From NCBI GenBank assembly GCA_947623455.1, contig OX392538.1:30503001-30567000 (forward strand): a stretch of DNA of 64,000 nucleotides, in the 5' to 3' direction. The DNA comes from Mimachlamys varia. Its lineage: Eukaryota > Mollusca > Bivalvia > Pectinida > Pectinidae. Each line of letters starts with the position of its first letter. Positions within the stretch are counted from its first letter, which is position 1. The notes under the pieces were generated by a model, which ran no database searches, was not told where the DNA came from, and saw only the letters and a program-made list of their open reading frames with translations. The translations under genes were made by a program, and so were the position numbers. Shown here piece after piece: positions 26,773 through 39,217 of this stretch.

Positions 26773-28179
26773 GTCTTGGTATACAAGTGCGTGTGGATTT
26801 TTCATTTAAAATAGTAGGCTACAGACGAAAACAATATTTTGTAACTGTAGAATGCTTTATTTAACAAGAGGCAAAAGGCCACAAGGCTCTTGGCCATCAT
26901 AAAATTTTGTTGGCCATTTTTTCTCAGAACTTCGAAGATGTATATCAATGATACAACATAGTATGAATATAAGCTTGCAAATCCATTATATATCCTGGTT
27001 CAAACTCCAATGACTGTCCATCATTACACTCCTTCTTACCAGATATTATTTACATACTACAGCTGCTTACCATTTTTAAGCTGACAATGCTTTGTATCAA
27101 TTTCAAAATTTTAAATACTTTTTAAATTAGTAATAATCAATTAGTAAATCAAGATATTTATTGAGCCAACTGAATTATTGAGCCAATTTCCAAATCTTAT
27201 TTTGTAATCGGTAAGCCAACAATGCTTTAACTTGGGGCCTGGAATGCATCAACACTCCGCGACATAATCTATTAGGATGTGCTACGTTTTCACCTGAGAT
27301 AATAGCCAGCCCCCCCCCCCCCTCCCCCCATGCTTTGTGTAGCAATTACATTGGTTCCGCGTTTTTTTTTAATATTTATGTATTTGCACTTTCAGTAAAT
27401 AGAAAACCAAATACCCATTTTTGGGACTTTTTGCACTCGCACATCGTTACGCATTAAAAAAAGGGGAACTTGGTGCGCTTGCTGACAACTTTTTATAAAT
27501 GTAGTCTGTTTCTATTTCCCTTACTGTAATTACGATGTTTTATCACAACAGTGGATAACGATTTTTCGATATTAATTGAATCATTATTTATAGAAGTTTC
27601 AATGAAAAGGCTCTGGTTGTGATTTTCAATTTATGTATTGCAAAGGTGTATGGGAGTATTAGTTAGCCGTTGACCTATTTTTTACAACCGGTTATGCCTA
27701 CATGTACATGGCTGATAAGGATAAACAGCACATGCTAGGTTTGGGATGCTACACTTGACCTTTATTTTCCGTTTGAATGACCATATTTTAGGACTGAGAT
27801 ATATTAATGTGGTTATGAAGAAAAGTTGAGGTTAGTTGTGAGGTTACTGTAAATCTTACATCAACCAAACTTGATCAACCAAAGTTTCGGATGCTGGACT
27901 TGATCTATATTTCCCGCTTGAATGACCATATACAATGTACTAGGACTTGGTGGCTTATACTGTTGAGGTAAAGAGGAGTGTTTAATGGCTGATGTTTATA
28001 AGAATACTTAAAGCCACCTGCTGTGTCTGATTTGAGGCTCATTCCGACATACATTTTCTGGGTGGATTGTTGGACAAAAGCTAATAAAATGAAAATTAAA
28101 AATTACCTACTTTTATGTACAATTGTACCGATTGTTTTCCTGAGGATGACAGCGAAAACAACAACAATTTAACCACAAC
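26773..28179. other. Intron sequence, decayed repeats only
   Basis: Around 26868 the string ACAAGAGGCAAAAGGCC resembles the start of a repeat common in mollusc genomes, but I cannot set its end. A poly-C run is at about 27310-27327. No coding region is supported. Confidence 0.3.
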
Positions 28180-28240
28180 AACAATGTTTATTTACCCTAT
28201 TTACAAAATTACAATTGTACAGAGAAAATATATTAACAAC
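28180..28240. repeat. Dispersed repeat family T, fragment
   Basis: TTTACAAAATTACAATTGTA with CAGAGAAAA following recurs at about 57357-57385, where it adjoins a longer block that is also found inverted at 62663-62805. The family has no visible ORF. Confidence 0.6.
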
Positions 28241-28267
28241 ATTATTACATAAAATCAAATGTGATGT

Positions 28268-28363
28268 ACATTCAATCTGATTAAAATCATATCTTTAACT
28301 CCGCGCCATTCCGTAAACTCCTGGAGTGAGAACACGTATCTGTATTTTAATCAGATTGGATGT
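28268..28363. mobile_element. Short foldback element
   Basis: Arms ACATTCAATCTGATTAAAAT (28268-28287) and ATTTTAATCAGATTGGATGT (28344-28363) are complementary with one mismatch, around a 56-base loop containing AAACTCCTGGAGTGAG. This is typical of a very small MITE. Confidence 0.65.
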
Positions 28364-28897
28364 ATATTGTATTAAGAGGAAAACTCGTGTTATTTTGGTA
28401 AAAATCATTTTGAAAAATTTGCATAATTTTAACATAACTTGAGTTCATCACATCCGCAAACTTTACAACGTTAACGTTTAGTTTTTAATAAGAAATAGAA
28501 ATCTAAAAATGATATCCTTTTTGTGGTATTTGAGCAGATAGAGGAATTCGTCACCAGTTTCATTGGTTTTGTACATACATGTGTATGTACATGTAGTACT
28601 GTATTAACAAAGTCTATTCTTATATTCAGTTTGATTCCATCTACCAGTTTCGAATATACATTTATGATTGCAAGTTCAAAAGTAATCAATATTTTGCCTG
28701 ACGTTTATTTTACGGTCCAATGATTTTGTGGGCTTCATATGCAAAGAGTAGATTGAAAACAGGTGTTATTTGAAACAGATGTTCACTACAAGTACTGTAC
28801 AGTGATAGATACTTTTGATGTCTGATTTTAAAAGAAATAGAAATGGAATTATGATTTAATATGTAATGATGAAATACGAGATATGCAAATAGATGAT

Positions 28898-28932
28898 ATC
28901 AGGGACGTATATCTCACATATACGTCCCTGAT
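28898..28932. repeat. Perfect 15-bp stem-loop
   Basis: Arms ATCAGGGACGTATAT and ATATACGTCCCTGAT with a 5-base loop, CTCAC. A similar but imperfect hairpin is at 21601-21626. It could be a MITE remnant; there is no U tract, and an rho-independent terminator would make no sense in this genome. Confidence 0.85.
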
Positions 28933-29629
28933 GATACATTTTGTTTAATCTGTAACACATATCTTTTTTTTTTGGAGGGGGGGGGGGGGGGGTATACTAT
29001 TGTAATAATTATTATGGTATCAATTGCAGAAAATGTACTTATCAATTTTAGGTATATACTTTGAGGTAGCCATGGATATAACCGGTACCCCCCTCCTTCC
29101 ACACATAAAATGGTCCTTTCTTAATGAAACTCGTTTGTGAACTGATAACAGTTGTCACTACTAAACTTTGTTCCCGGTGTAAAGAAAAGAATTGCAGGAC
29201 CACTATAGGCAAACATCGCAACCCTAATGATGCATTTGTTTTACCTAAAAGAAATATCTAAAACTCTGACACGTGTAAAATTACTCTAAACATCTTAGTT
29301 GAAGTCCATATACAACTGTAACAAATGAAATTCGCTTACCTTTGTGAGTTGGAACTTCAAACCCTGTAATTGTAAATAGCACGCTATAAACCTGTACAGA
29401 GTATAGGAGAGCTATAAAGCTTCAGTTTGATCAAACATAAGGAAATATTCCATCGTTATTTACAATGAGACCGGACATAGGGGGCTTGTGACAAAATGTG
29501 GGTCAAAGTATATATAGGGCCAAAATAGGGGGTCGCGGTGTGGCTTCGTCTACTCGAAATTGGAGAAAGGGGTCAATATAGGGGGTCGTACTATGCAGGA
29601 ACGTGAGGAATATAGATCAGAGATAATTA
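28933..29629. other. Intron sequence with poly-G run and partial foldback arm
   Basis: A long G run lies at about 28975-28992. At 29274-29325, GTGTAAAATTACTCTAAACA followed by a decayed CTGTAACAAATGAAA is one arm of the 26.1-26.8 kb foldback family. Degenerate GGGGTC units from about 29470 lead into the 70-bp array. Confidence 0.5.
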
Positions 29630-30962
29630 AGGGGTCGTTTTGGGTTTAGTTTTATAAACCCAGGAATCGGACACATGGGGTATGGACTGGAGTTATTGAA
29701 GGGGTCGTTAGGGGTTCAGTTTTATAAACCCAGGAGTCGGACACATGGGGTATGGACTGAAGTTAATGAAGGGTCGTTAGGGGTTTAGATTTATAATCTC
29801 GAGAGTCGGACACAAGATGTATGGACTGGAGTTATCGAAGGGGTCGTTAGGGGTTCATTTTTATAAACTCGAGAGTCGGACACATGGAGTATGGACTGAA
29901 GTTAATGAAGTGGTTGTTAGGGGTTCAGTTTTATAAACCCAGGAGTCGGACACATGGGGTATGGACTGGAGTTAATGAAGTGGTCGTTAGGGGTTTAGTT
30001 TTATAAACTCGAGAGTCGGACACATGGGGTATGGACTGGAGTTAATGAAGTGGTCGTTAGGGGTTTAGTTTTATAAACTCGAGAGCCGGACACATGGGGT
30101 ATGGACTGGAGTTAATGAAGGGTTGTTAGGGGTTTAGTTTCATAAACTCGAGAGTCGGACACATGGAGTATGGACTGTAGTTAATGAAGTGGTCGTTAGG
30201 GGTTTAGTTTTATAAACTCGAGAGTCGGACACATGGGGTATGGACTGGAGTTAATGAAGGGGTGGTTAGGGGTTTAGTTTTATAAGCTCGGGAGTCGGAC
30301 ACATGAGGTATGGACTGGAGTTATTGAAGTGGTGGTTAGGGGTTTAGTTTTATAATCTAGAAAGTCGGACACATGGGGGTATGGACTGGAGTTATTGAAG
30401 TGGTCGTTAGGGGTTTAGTTTTATAAACGCAAGATTCGGACACATGAGGTATGGACTGGAGTTATTGAAGTGGTCGTTAGGGGTTTAGTTTTATAAACGC
30501 AAGATTCGGACACATGAGGTATGGACTGGAGTTAATGAAGTGGTCGTTAGGGGTTTAGTTTTATAAACCCAGGGGTCGGACACATGAGGTATGGTCAGGA
30601 GTTATTGAATTGGTCGTTAGGGGTTTAGTTTTATAAACTCGAGAGTCGGACACATGGGGTATGGACTGGAGTTAATGAAGGGGTCGTTAGGGGTTTAGTT
30701 TTATAAACTCGAGAGTCGGACACATGAGGTATGGTCAGGAGTTATTGAAGTGGTCGTTAGGGGTTTAGTTTTATAAACTCGAGAGTCGGACACATGGGGT
30801 ATGGACTGGAGTAAATGAAGGGGTCGTTAGGGGTTTAGTTTTATAAACTCGAGAGTTGGACACATGGGGTATGGACTGGAGTTAATGAAGGGGTCGTTAG
30901 GGGTTCAGTTTTATAAACCCAGGAGTCGGACACATGAGGTATGGACTGGAGTTTATGAAAGG
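29630..30962. repeat. 70-bp minisatellite
   Basis: About 19 tandem units of 70 bp containing GTTAGGGGTTTAGTTTTATA, CTCGAGAGTCGGACACATGG and TATGGACTGGAGTTAATGAA. Units alternate between ACTCGAGAG and ACCCAGGAG types, and two adjacent units (30430, 30500) share ACGCAAGATTC, a sign of local unit duplication. It lies within inferred intron 1, 0.7 kb before exon 2. Confidence 0.97.
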
Positions 30963-31638
30963 TACCCGATATGTGTGTTTTCAGCAAGTCACGCTGTTTA
31001 AAGTTTAAATATTTTGTTACATCCTAAAATGTGCTTTAAATTTCTTACCTCGGATTATCCACAACCGAAGTGTTTGACAAAAACTTCAAATATAATATTA
31101 TATTCGGAACATGTCAATAATCATTATCAAACATGTTCACGACCGATGTGATTTATTTTTCAAAATAAGTCTTGCTTAGCAGAGTTCCTTACTGTAAGCA
31201 ACGAAATGGCTATTACTTGTTTATAATTGTGATACATGAGAAATGTCAACATCTTGGTTAACATCATTTTGAACATTGCTAAGTTTAGAAAGGTTATCTC
31301 CCTTTTATTGGGCACCTAGTGCTTGGTGACTTATATTGGGAGGGTTAATTCACAGGCACTTGTGGCCAGGATAATAACCATATATATAGGCCTATATATA
31401 TAATATAGCAAAGTTTAAAAAAAAAAAAAATAAAATATATAAACTAAATTTTCCAATTTTCTTTTTATGTTATTAATCATCTAAAACCATAATGAAAATA
31501 ACTGCCAAATTTCAGCTTGATACGTTAAATGGTTAAATTTCACAAAAAATCGACTATCAGACACTGAAAGTTTGTACATTATATGTAATATGATGTGTGT
31601 TTTCACATTCGTATGAATATGTTTTCTCCCTTTTACAG
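30963..31638. other. End of intron 1
   Basis: No gene was recognised. AAAGGTTATCTCCCTTTTAT at 31289 is a motif I associate with mollusc MITE ends, but no partner end was found. The final bases give the polypyrimidine tract of exon 2. Confidence 0.4.
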
Positions 31639-31728
31639 GTATTTTACATTTGAAGATATGGGTACCTAACAAGGCTCCTGTAGACCGGGCTAACTGTAAA
31701 TGTACGTGCTGGGACACTGTTTTCAAAG
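31639..31728 (+). CDS. Multi-pass membrane protein of unknown function, exon 2
   Basis: A 90-base internal exon with a pyrimidine-rich acceptor (CTCCCTTTTACAG) and donor AAAG|GTAAAT. Only one of three frames is open, and it is exactly the phase-1 frame demanded by both neighbouring exons. It encodes predicted residues 26-55, including WVPNKAPVDRANCKCTCWDT. The Cys cluster (C45, C47, C49) followed by WDTVFKG is a distinctive motif just after the first hydrophobic segment, probably lumenal or extracellular. The other two frames are closed by stops. Confidence 0.7.
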
Positions 31729-32277
31729 GTAAATAATACTAGACTCTATTATAGAATATCGGGACATAAAGCACTGTAGTCAGGGAGCTACATATAATAA
31801 CTGACTTTTGTGTGTGTCAAATGTAACGTTTCTTACAAAACCAAAAGGATATTTTGTGACTGTGTAATCTCCATCCTCAATACTCCAGAAACAGACTATA
31901 GCCTTACCTGTAATTAGTACCTATTGTTCTCATCCTGTAACAACACTACATGTGCCCTATACTAAAATAGGATATGTTGGCCGAGTGGGAAGACACCCTC
32001 CAGGTGTTACTCCAACTTTTACACCTGGAATAATGCCGTAGCAAATTGCCAGTACAATGTGCATGATCTTTCATACTTATATATGGTCATATATTTTCGT
32101 GTACTATTGAACATTGGTTGTTTGGTACAGTTAAAAAGATGATGGAATTCGTCGCTTTATTTTAGCGTAACTTTGCATCCCTGTTTCACAAGCTAAATTG
32201 GGGTTGCCTCCCCTACACCGTCCATTGCCCGATCTTGTACGTCCTGTCTAATTACATTTTCAATGATTGAAAACACA
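31729..32277. other. Start of intron 2
   Basis: Nothing coding. GTTGGCCGAGTGGG at about 31977 resembles a tRNA A box, followed by AGGTGTTA, but no B box follows at a suitable distance, so no RNA gene is called. Confidence 0.4.
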
Positions 32278-32669
32278 TTAAAGGCCCAATATACGTAACT
32301 TCAGAGAAATGTTCGTGATTCTGAAAAATTCTGGGAAAAAATCCAGTTGATAACCATGCAAAAATAAGCCTAAAACGAAGTAAACATTAGCGGTAACTAA
32401 CAAGAAACTCTTGACAAAAAATCCAAAGAATTGAAAATTATTCAGGTGGGGCCCACTTCAACAACAAACCGAAGGTAGAAGACGGTTCGAAATGGACGCG
32501 TGTTTACAAATTGCGTGTTTGAACTGCTGCTGTACCGGTAACCGTGAAATAATTCATCTTGAATATTGCTGATATCAATTAATCTTAACTAAATCTATAA
32601 ATATATGACGTTATTAGGCTTGTTTTTCTCTTCAACTTTTGCCGAAAGTTACGTATAATGGGCCTTTAA
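32278..32669 (+). mobile_element. TTAA-flanked MITE, copy 1 of 5
   Basis: Begins TTAAAGGCCCAATATACGTA and ends in its imperfect reverse complement, ACGTATAATGGGCCTTTAA. About 390 bp, no ORF. Internal landmarks are CAGTTGATAACCATG, GGTGGGGCCCACTTCAACAA and ATTGCTGATATCA. TTAA at both edges suggests a TTAA target duplication, as in piggyBac-type elements; that superfamily assignment is inference. Confidence 0.85.
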
Positions 32670-33860
32670 ATATGAATAAGTCCATCACTCAAGTATCCAT
32701 ATTAACTAGCTTTAACCATATTGAACATATTGAACCATAAATAATTAGGTCGAAATGGGTCTATAAAACAAATAGAGAAAGAGAAAAATCATGAATTAAT
32801 TTAGAGATATGTTTTCATTTGATCTAGAGTTTTTTAAGGTAATTTTGTATACTTAGAATACATTTGTTACCTTATTTTCGATACATTTAGTCAGGTTTCA
32901 CAGAATTTTGTGGTAAAACAAAGGACTTATTCCAAATATCTTACTTAATTTAATACAGTGTATACATAACATGTATAGGCATTGTAACGGAACAAATCAA
33001 TGCTAACTTTCTCTTTAACACGAAAGAGGATTGATTGAATTCATGTAATAGATGTTAAAGTTCCCGTCTTTCATTTTTGTGAAGATTATTATACACAACC
33101 AATAAATGTTTTTTAATGACATTAGGAAGACTAGTACGTTATGTTCCTTGTCACCTTCATAAGACTTATGACCAGCAAAGCGTTTGCGCACAACATGTGT
33201 AAATTGTGTACGAGTTGGTAACGAAATATCGGTCATTTCGTCTACGCTGTTAGGCGTATGTACAATAGTAAAGTAATTGTACCGAAAATACTTGATTCAT
33301 CTACGCTTTGTTGAAGACTTGGTCAAAGATGTTCGAAGAGTCTGTGAGCCCCTCATCTCGATTAAGAACCGGCCCACCGCGGCGTATTCAGATTGCTTCT
33401 TTTATCGGCCACTTCGGCAGATTGCTCTCTCTTTGTCCAGCACTTTTGAGTTTTTCCTGTTTCTCATGTCAGACTGATAATTTTCCCCCAATTATTATGT
33501 AGTGTAAAATATGTATGTATAAAAGGCATAAACAATGATAAATGTTGTTTGATCTTTAAATTTACATTTGAGATTTTCAGTTAACATTAATGCAAACATA
33601 TGTGTATTTTTACGTGTCTGTATCGTTAGTGTAAGCGAGATTTCTGGAACAGCCTAATGTCATCAAAATGTTTGCTTCCAAAGGTTGCCAAGAGTTATTC
33701 GAAGCGAGAGAAAAAACTTCAAAATGACGATGATTTCAGTGAATGTTGCGCTCCTTGAATGCAACTTCCTATGACAATGACTTTGACTTGCAATATAGAT
33801 TAGAATGTGATTACGTTTTTCTGTTTCGTATATAAAGAAATTTGTTTTCTTTCTTTGTAG
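32670..33860. other. Rest of intron 2
   Basis: Small open frames around 33277-33502 have no domain. The pyrimidine tract and AG at 33850-33860 form the exon 3 acceptor. Confidence 0.4.
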
Positions 33861-34481
33861 GGTCGTATCAGAGCCAAAAAGACATAAGTTATAAACATTT
33901 CTACTTCAACGCGACCATACAAACCTACGGCATATGGATTATCACCGTGTGTCATATGATAGCTTTATATGAAGCTGCCAAATACCTGTGGCTTACGTTC
34001 ATGTCCGGTGATATCCGAACGTCAATGGTCTTTCTGTTTCTCTTGGATATTTACCCTCTTTACTATTCGTGGTGGAACTATTTAAATTATTTCAACGACG
34101 ATTTCTACAAACAAGTAATACATCAGTTCTTCTTTTCAGTAACTGAATTTATATCAACCTGTTTCATATTACAACTGTGTTCTAAAAAATACCAAATTGA
34201 AAAATGGAAAATCATGACAGTTGTCTGCATTAGTTTCGTGCATTTACTCATAGGGGGCGTTGATCAGTTTTTCGTACAGATGTTTCTCGGCGAAGGAAAG
34301 TTTCACCAGAAAATGCGAAATTTTGGTTTTATGGTACCAGATTTGTTACATATATTTATTCCCATACAAGTTTATCGGAAATCATTTGACAGTATTCAAG
34401 GTATGAGTTACAAGCAGCAATTATTTACAAAACACGACGCCGGTTATGCCTTAGCAGCAGTATGTGGTGGTTTTATAGTTG
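33861..34481 (+). CDS. Multi-pass membrane protein of unknown function, exon 3
   Basis: The main coding exon, 621 bases, with acceptor TTTCTTTCTTTGTAG and donor GTTG|GTAAGT, phase 1 at both ends. It encodes predicted residues 56-262. Hydrophobic segments lie near 77-102, 107-126, 141-162, 171-196, 210-226 and 249-262, so with exon 1 there are about seven. It is rich in aromatic residues; DIYPLYYSWWNYLNYFNDDF (118-137) and the VTEF stretch (149-152) look like conserved family signatures. An N-glycosylation sequon, NAT, is at residues 72-74. If the donor is not used, the frame reads on to a stop at 34499-34501 (GKLLLR). I do not recognise the family and assign no function. Two copies of the TTAA element bracket this exon. 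Confidence 0.85.
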
Positions 34482-34560
34482 GTAAGTTATTACTCCGGTG
34501 ATTATGTTAAAGACCAAATATAACGTTCTCATCAATGAAATATCGAAGATTATTCATTCT

Positions 34561-34952
34561 TTAAAGGCCCAATATACGTAACTTCAAGAAATTTTGCGTG
34601 ATCCTGAAAAATTCTGAAAAAAATCAAGTTGATAGCCATGCAGAAATAAGCATAAAACGAAGTAAACCTGAGCGGTAACTAGCAAAAAACTCTTGACATG
34701 AAAATCCAAAGAATTGAAAATAATTCATATGGGGCCCACTTCAACAACAAAACGAAGTTAGAAGACAGCTCAAAATGGACGCGTGTTTACAAATACCGAG
34801 TTTCAACTACTGCCGAATCGGTTACCGCGTGAGAATTCATCTTGAATATTGCTGATATCAGTTAATCTTAACTAAATATATAATAACAAAAAGTTATTAG
34901 GCTTGATTTTCACTTCAAGTTTTGCCGAAAGTTACGTATATTGGGCCTTTAA
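34561..34952 (+). mobile_element. TTAA-flanked MITE, copy 2 of 5
   Basis: Same element and orientation as 32278-32669, with ends TTAAAGGCCCAATATACGTA and TACGTATATTGGGCCTTTAA. It starts 80 bases after the exon 3 donor. Confidence 0.88.
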
Positions 34953-36649
34953 AAGTGATATTTTCACAAGTGTGAAATTTTTCATTGTATATCACTTTCT
35001 TATTGACCAATCAAAACACTTTGTACAAATAGGGGGAAAATTTGCGAAAATGAAATGCCCATTAACTTTTGTTGTAAAATGTTAAAAACAGAATATCTCA
35101 GAGTGTCTTCAGAAATACCAAATTTATTACATTCATGTTGCTAATAATTTGATATTTTTCACTGGTGCGAAGACTCCTGTTAGATATCCCCTATGTATTC
35201 AGGAATATTTGATTATCGATTCCGACTAATTTTATAACTCATCTGTATAAGTGAATATTAATTGAAATTGTTTTCAAATGCATTTTGTAAGTAAATCAGA
35301 AGTACTTATTAGCTGATGTTTAATAATGGTTATTGTGCAATGTATGACACTCGTATTTCTAGGGTTAAATCGCATGTGTGTTCTCTTCAACCCTTGAATG
35401 TGTAAAAGCAAAATAAAAGGCGAAATGACAGCTATTTGATTGGATATGGGGCAATATATCCTGACCAATCGCATGACTGATGTACGTTTTTTGAAGATTA
35501 CAGAGGACCAACAGTCGACATCAAAGTCAACATCAATGTTTTTTACCAGGGCCGTGGCTTTGCGACCGATATATTGTTTTGAGACAAGTTAGTCTCATCT
35601 GGCCTTATATTTTGCCTTGACATATTCCAGGGCAGATCAGAGTATAATCCCTGGAGTATTGAGCTTGAAAGTATATGCTTTGAAATCTGACGTCTGCATC
35701 CAGAATAAAAACTAATGTACAACTCTTATTAAGTTTTCCCAGCAAATACGTACGTGCTTGTTTTGCATACGGAGTTTTTTTAAACTTCTAAAATCATAAA
35801 AAAGCTGATGTAAATTTATTGTTAATATTTATTAATTTATTATGAAAGTTGAATGCATGCTAAGAGATATTTCCGATTGTAAGTAGCCTATATTTCTGTA
35901 AACTGTATAATGTGAAACCTCGATATACAACTGTATACCAGCAGTATTTCATTCGTCAACCAATTTGATAAAAAGAAATACAGATCAGCAATATGTAGTA
36001 GCATTATATCCCTAGTGTTTAACGATAATTCGTATTTTTATTAGTATTTGCCACTCATGTTTTCGCCAGCGTTTTCTATTATCATTTCTCTTGTTTTCTT
36101 TGGAATTCCCTTATAAATACATTTTCCTCTATCTTTTGCCAAACCCTTTATACTGCCAAAATATCGACTGCACTGATGGTGCCATTACAACGAGATTTCA
36201 ATGCAGTAGTACACAACCTCGTTTGATAACATTATACGTTGCTATTTACTAGAATACATGTTTGTTGTCAGCGTATATATCCAGATTTGTTTTGTGATTA
36301 TTAGTTTTATTTTTGTTAATATTGAAATTAATATTTATCACATATCATGTTATACCGTTTGATAATTCTGTAAGATTTGATGTCGAATTCACGAAATAAG
36401 GGCAGCTGTAAATGAAGTGTGTTTGGGATAATGACAACTGTACTATACCTATATCATTATCTTAGAAATGACCACTACAGAGAAAAAATAGTTTTTTCCT
36501 TCAATGCGGAATAGATTTTATATAAAGCCTTACTTAAATAGACAAGACAAATTAAAAGAATACCAAATTGACCGAAAAAACATAATCTGTTAAAAAGCTG
36601 AAGAAATATATAAGAAACTGTTAACTGTTTAAAGTTAATATGTACATTA
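34953..36649. other. Intron 3 sequence, no gene seen
   Basis: AT-rich, with only short frames without domains. Nothing structural was recognised. Confidence 0.4.
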
Positions 36650-36760
36650 AGGACCCTTGTGTTCAACATAGAGAATAGGACCAGGTGTTCCGGAATGTCA
36701 CGCACCCTCTGCTTCTTCCACATCCTTCCCGTAGAAATCATAATGTCGACCATAGATATA
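36650..36760 (+). repeat. Dispersed repeat family F, fragment F3
   Basis: Contains GAGAATAGGACCAGGTGTTC then CGGAATG, CTCTGCTTCTTCCAC and TAGAAATCATAATGTCGACC, a diverged middle part of the family. Confidence 0.55.
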
Positions 36761-36788
36761 CATCATGAATATAAATATCATCTGTTCT

Positions 36789-36960
36789 GGCCCCGGTTTC
36801 GTCAATGTTACTGTACTAAAGAAAATTTCTACATTTCGAAAATCCCGATAGAAGATCGAAAGTTAAGGGAAGTTCACTTACCTTAAAATGTTTTTCTATA
36901 AGTCTATAATGCTTTCCGATTGAGAATTTTAAGTTAGAGAACGTAAATGAAACATGGGCC
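36789..36960. mobile_element. Diverged foldback element (GGCCCCGG family)
   Basis: Starts GGCCCCGGTTTCGTCAATGT and ends AACGTAAATGAAACATGGGCC, a decayed copy of the element next to it at 36982-37174. Confidence 0.6.
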
Positions 36961-36981
36961 TGTAACGTTTATATAGAAACT

Positions 36982-37174
36982 GGCCCCGGTTTCATCAACG
37001 TTCCTTAACTTAAGGAAATTCCTTAACTTAAAATTCTCCATAGGAAAGCATTACAGAGTTTAAGGAAAGTTCCTTAGCTAAGGATTTCCCCCTTAAATTC
37101 TGTAATGCTTTCCTATGGAGAATTTTAAGTTAAGGAATTTCCTTAAGTTAAAGAGCGTTGATGAAACCGGGGCC
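36982..37174. mobile_element. Foldback element (GGCCCCGG family)
   Basis: An almost perfect 193-bp palindrome. GGCCCCGGTTTCATCAACGT at the left is answered by GTTGATGAAACCGGGGCC at the right; inside, TAACTTAAGGAAATTCC and TTCTCCATAGGAAAGCATTA are mirrored. The RNA would fold as one long hairpin. Confidence 0.85.
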
Positions 37175-37542
37175 TGAGCGCATATATATTTCATTTAAAG
37201 GACAAGTGATCTCATTAAACAAATATGTATTTTCTATTGTTGTCTATATACACCGGTGAGATGTATGTTTGTTTCCTGTTATTATGCCGTTCACATCAAG
37301 TCATAATATACATGGAATTTACACTGTGATAGGTCATATAATTTCAAATGTACACTGTAAGCTGAAGTCCATGGTCAATCATTTATGTGTTTGAGCTGAA
37401 AGGAAAGTCCCTCATTATACCGTGTGTTATGTAACATATACATGTTTGTTGTTTAATGTGCAATTTACAATAATGATTAAATATTCCAACTATGAACCAA
37501 ACTGTATTTGTGTTTTATTTTGTCATTCTTTTATTTTTGGCG

Positions 37543-37600
37543 TCCGCCATACTCCAGGGGTTACGCTCACTTACGCTCTCTACACCCCTAATATATGTCA
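37543..37600 (+). mobile_element. Left-end fragment of the TTACGCTCAC MITE
   Basis: GGGGTTACGCTCACTTACGC then TCTCTACACCCCT matches the left end of the complete element at 37708-38040. Confidence 0.6.
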
Positions 37601-37707
37601 GAGTAAAATTGAAGATTTTGTGTGTGCAACCTTTGTTGATGAGGCAAGAAGACTAGTTTGATCCTTTGATAAACATTACAAGAATCTCGCTGTTACAAAA
37701 CTGTAAC

Positions 37708-38040
37708 CATCCTCGATATTCAAGGGTTACGCTCACCCACGCTCTCTACACTCCTGTTATATGTCATGGCAAAAGTGAAGGCACATTCACCTACAAAAAA
37801 ACCTGTCCAATCGGTAGGCTGATGCCTGTTAATGAAGATTACAAAGGAGCCTCAATGGAATTCGAAGCATGTACTTTTTACCGTCATGTGACAACGAGAT
37901 TCGTTAGATTTATATCAAAGGGCCAAACAAGTCTTCTGCCTCAACAACAAGGTGAAACACACGGAACTTTCAGGTTTGCCATGACATATTTCAGGAGTGT
38001 AGAGAGCGTAGGTGAGCGTAACTCCTGGATATCGTGATCG
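37708..38040. mobile_element. MITE with ~45-bp terminal inverted repeats
   Basis: The left end (GGGTTACGCTCACCCACGCT, CTCTACACTCCTG) and right end (CAGGAGTGTAGAGAGCGTAG, GTGAGCGTAACTCC) are inverted repeats around about 240 bp of interior. The 123-codon + frame at 37666-38037 spans the element and is an artefact. Confidence 0.75.
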
Positions 38041-39217
38041 ACGATAACGAATGACTGGATTTGAGGCCGGGTATCTCGCCTTGTAATCTTCAAAGGAAAT
38101 GTTTTCTCCTTGCGATTGGAAAGATTATTTGACAAAAAACCAATGACATAGTTACATGTATCTTCGTGTCGTGTCTCAAACTTTGCTATGTCATATTCCA
38201 GTTGTTACATATGTAGTTTTCGCATTGACGTAAAAATAACAGCGAAATCTGCTTTGTTCACAATTATTTATTCTGTTTGACAATTTTTCAAGAAACCTCC
38301 GTAAAAATATACAAGCTGTGAACATAATTTGTGAATATTAGTTCATAAAATATTTTCAAAATAATTTCATCAATAATAAAATACATCTTGATGATGGCAA
38401 TCAAAGACTGTCCTAATTAGTTATTTATTATTTTTAAACAAAGTAAGAAATGCTATAAGCAAAACATTATAATGAAAAATCGTTTTTTTAAATACTGTCT
38501 TTAAGTTCTGTGATTTTTTTATTTTAAATTCTTCAAAGTCGAAAAATAAAGTACGAGTTGTTTCCCTTATAACATAATAAATAATACACTAATGACAATG
38601 ATGATTAAAAATGAAGGACAACGAAATCTAGAGAGAAAGTAATAGACAAATATTGCTTTAAATATTTCAGGTAAAATAATGTACAACATAGTTGTTACGT
38701 GTGAATAATTCTAATTGTACTTAAGTACAACCGTCACAGGCACAGCAAATGGAGATCTGATAAAGAAAACTTAAGTGAAATGAAAAATACAATAGATGTT
38801 ACATGTATGAGATGTCTAAATTCTAGTTTAAAACATGATTCTTTTCTGATAATTTTGCAATGTGCTACATTATTTTTCACACATTGCAGACGATAGCATT
38901 TTTGCTGCATCTGTTGAACAGTTCCATGCATTAGTTACAATATCAAAACATATAATAAAGTACACCATATATGATAATCACTGTAAGTTCTAATTTACAT
39001 CGAGCGATTCTGGACAAAATAATTAATTCATGACACAAAAATAATCACATGTTGTATGAATCTGTTTATTTGTTGTAGAGAAGTAGTTTTGACTTATTAA
39101 ACTACACATCTTCTGAGCTCAAGTGATGATTAAGTCATAGATCCAAGACACGTTTGTCTTTGCGGTAAAGACTGCGTGTGAAGATATAAAGCTTACACAT
39201 TGTCTGGTATAGTATGC
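38041..39217. other. Intron 3 sequence, no gene seen
   Basis: AT-rich and low in complexity; only short frames without domains. Confidence 0.4.

Noticed and set aside
31977..32040. Possible tRNA gene (GTTGGCCGAGTGG)
   Set aside because: No B box or cloverleaf follows; at most a tRNA-derived remnant.
37666..38037. 123-codon + frame
   Set aside because: Spans the MITE with TTACGCTCAC ends; its ends coincide with the terminal inverted repeats.
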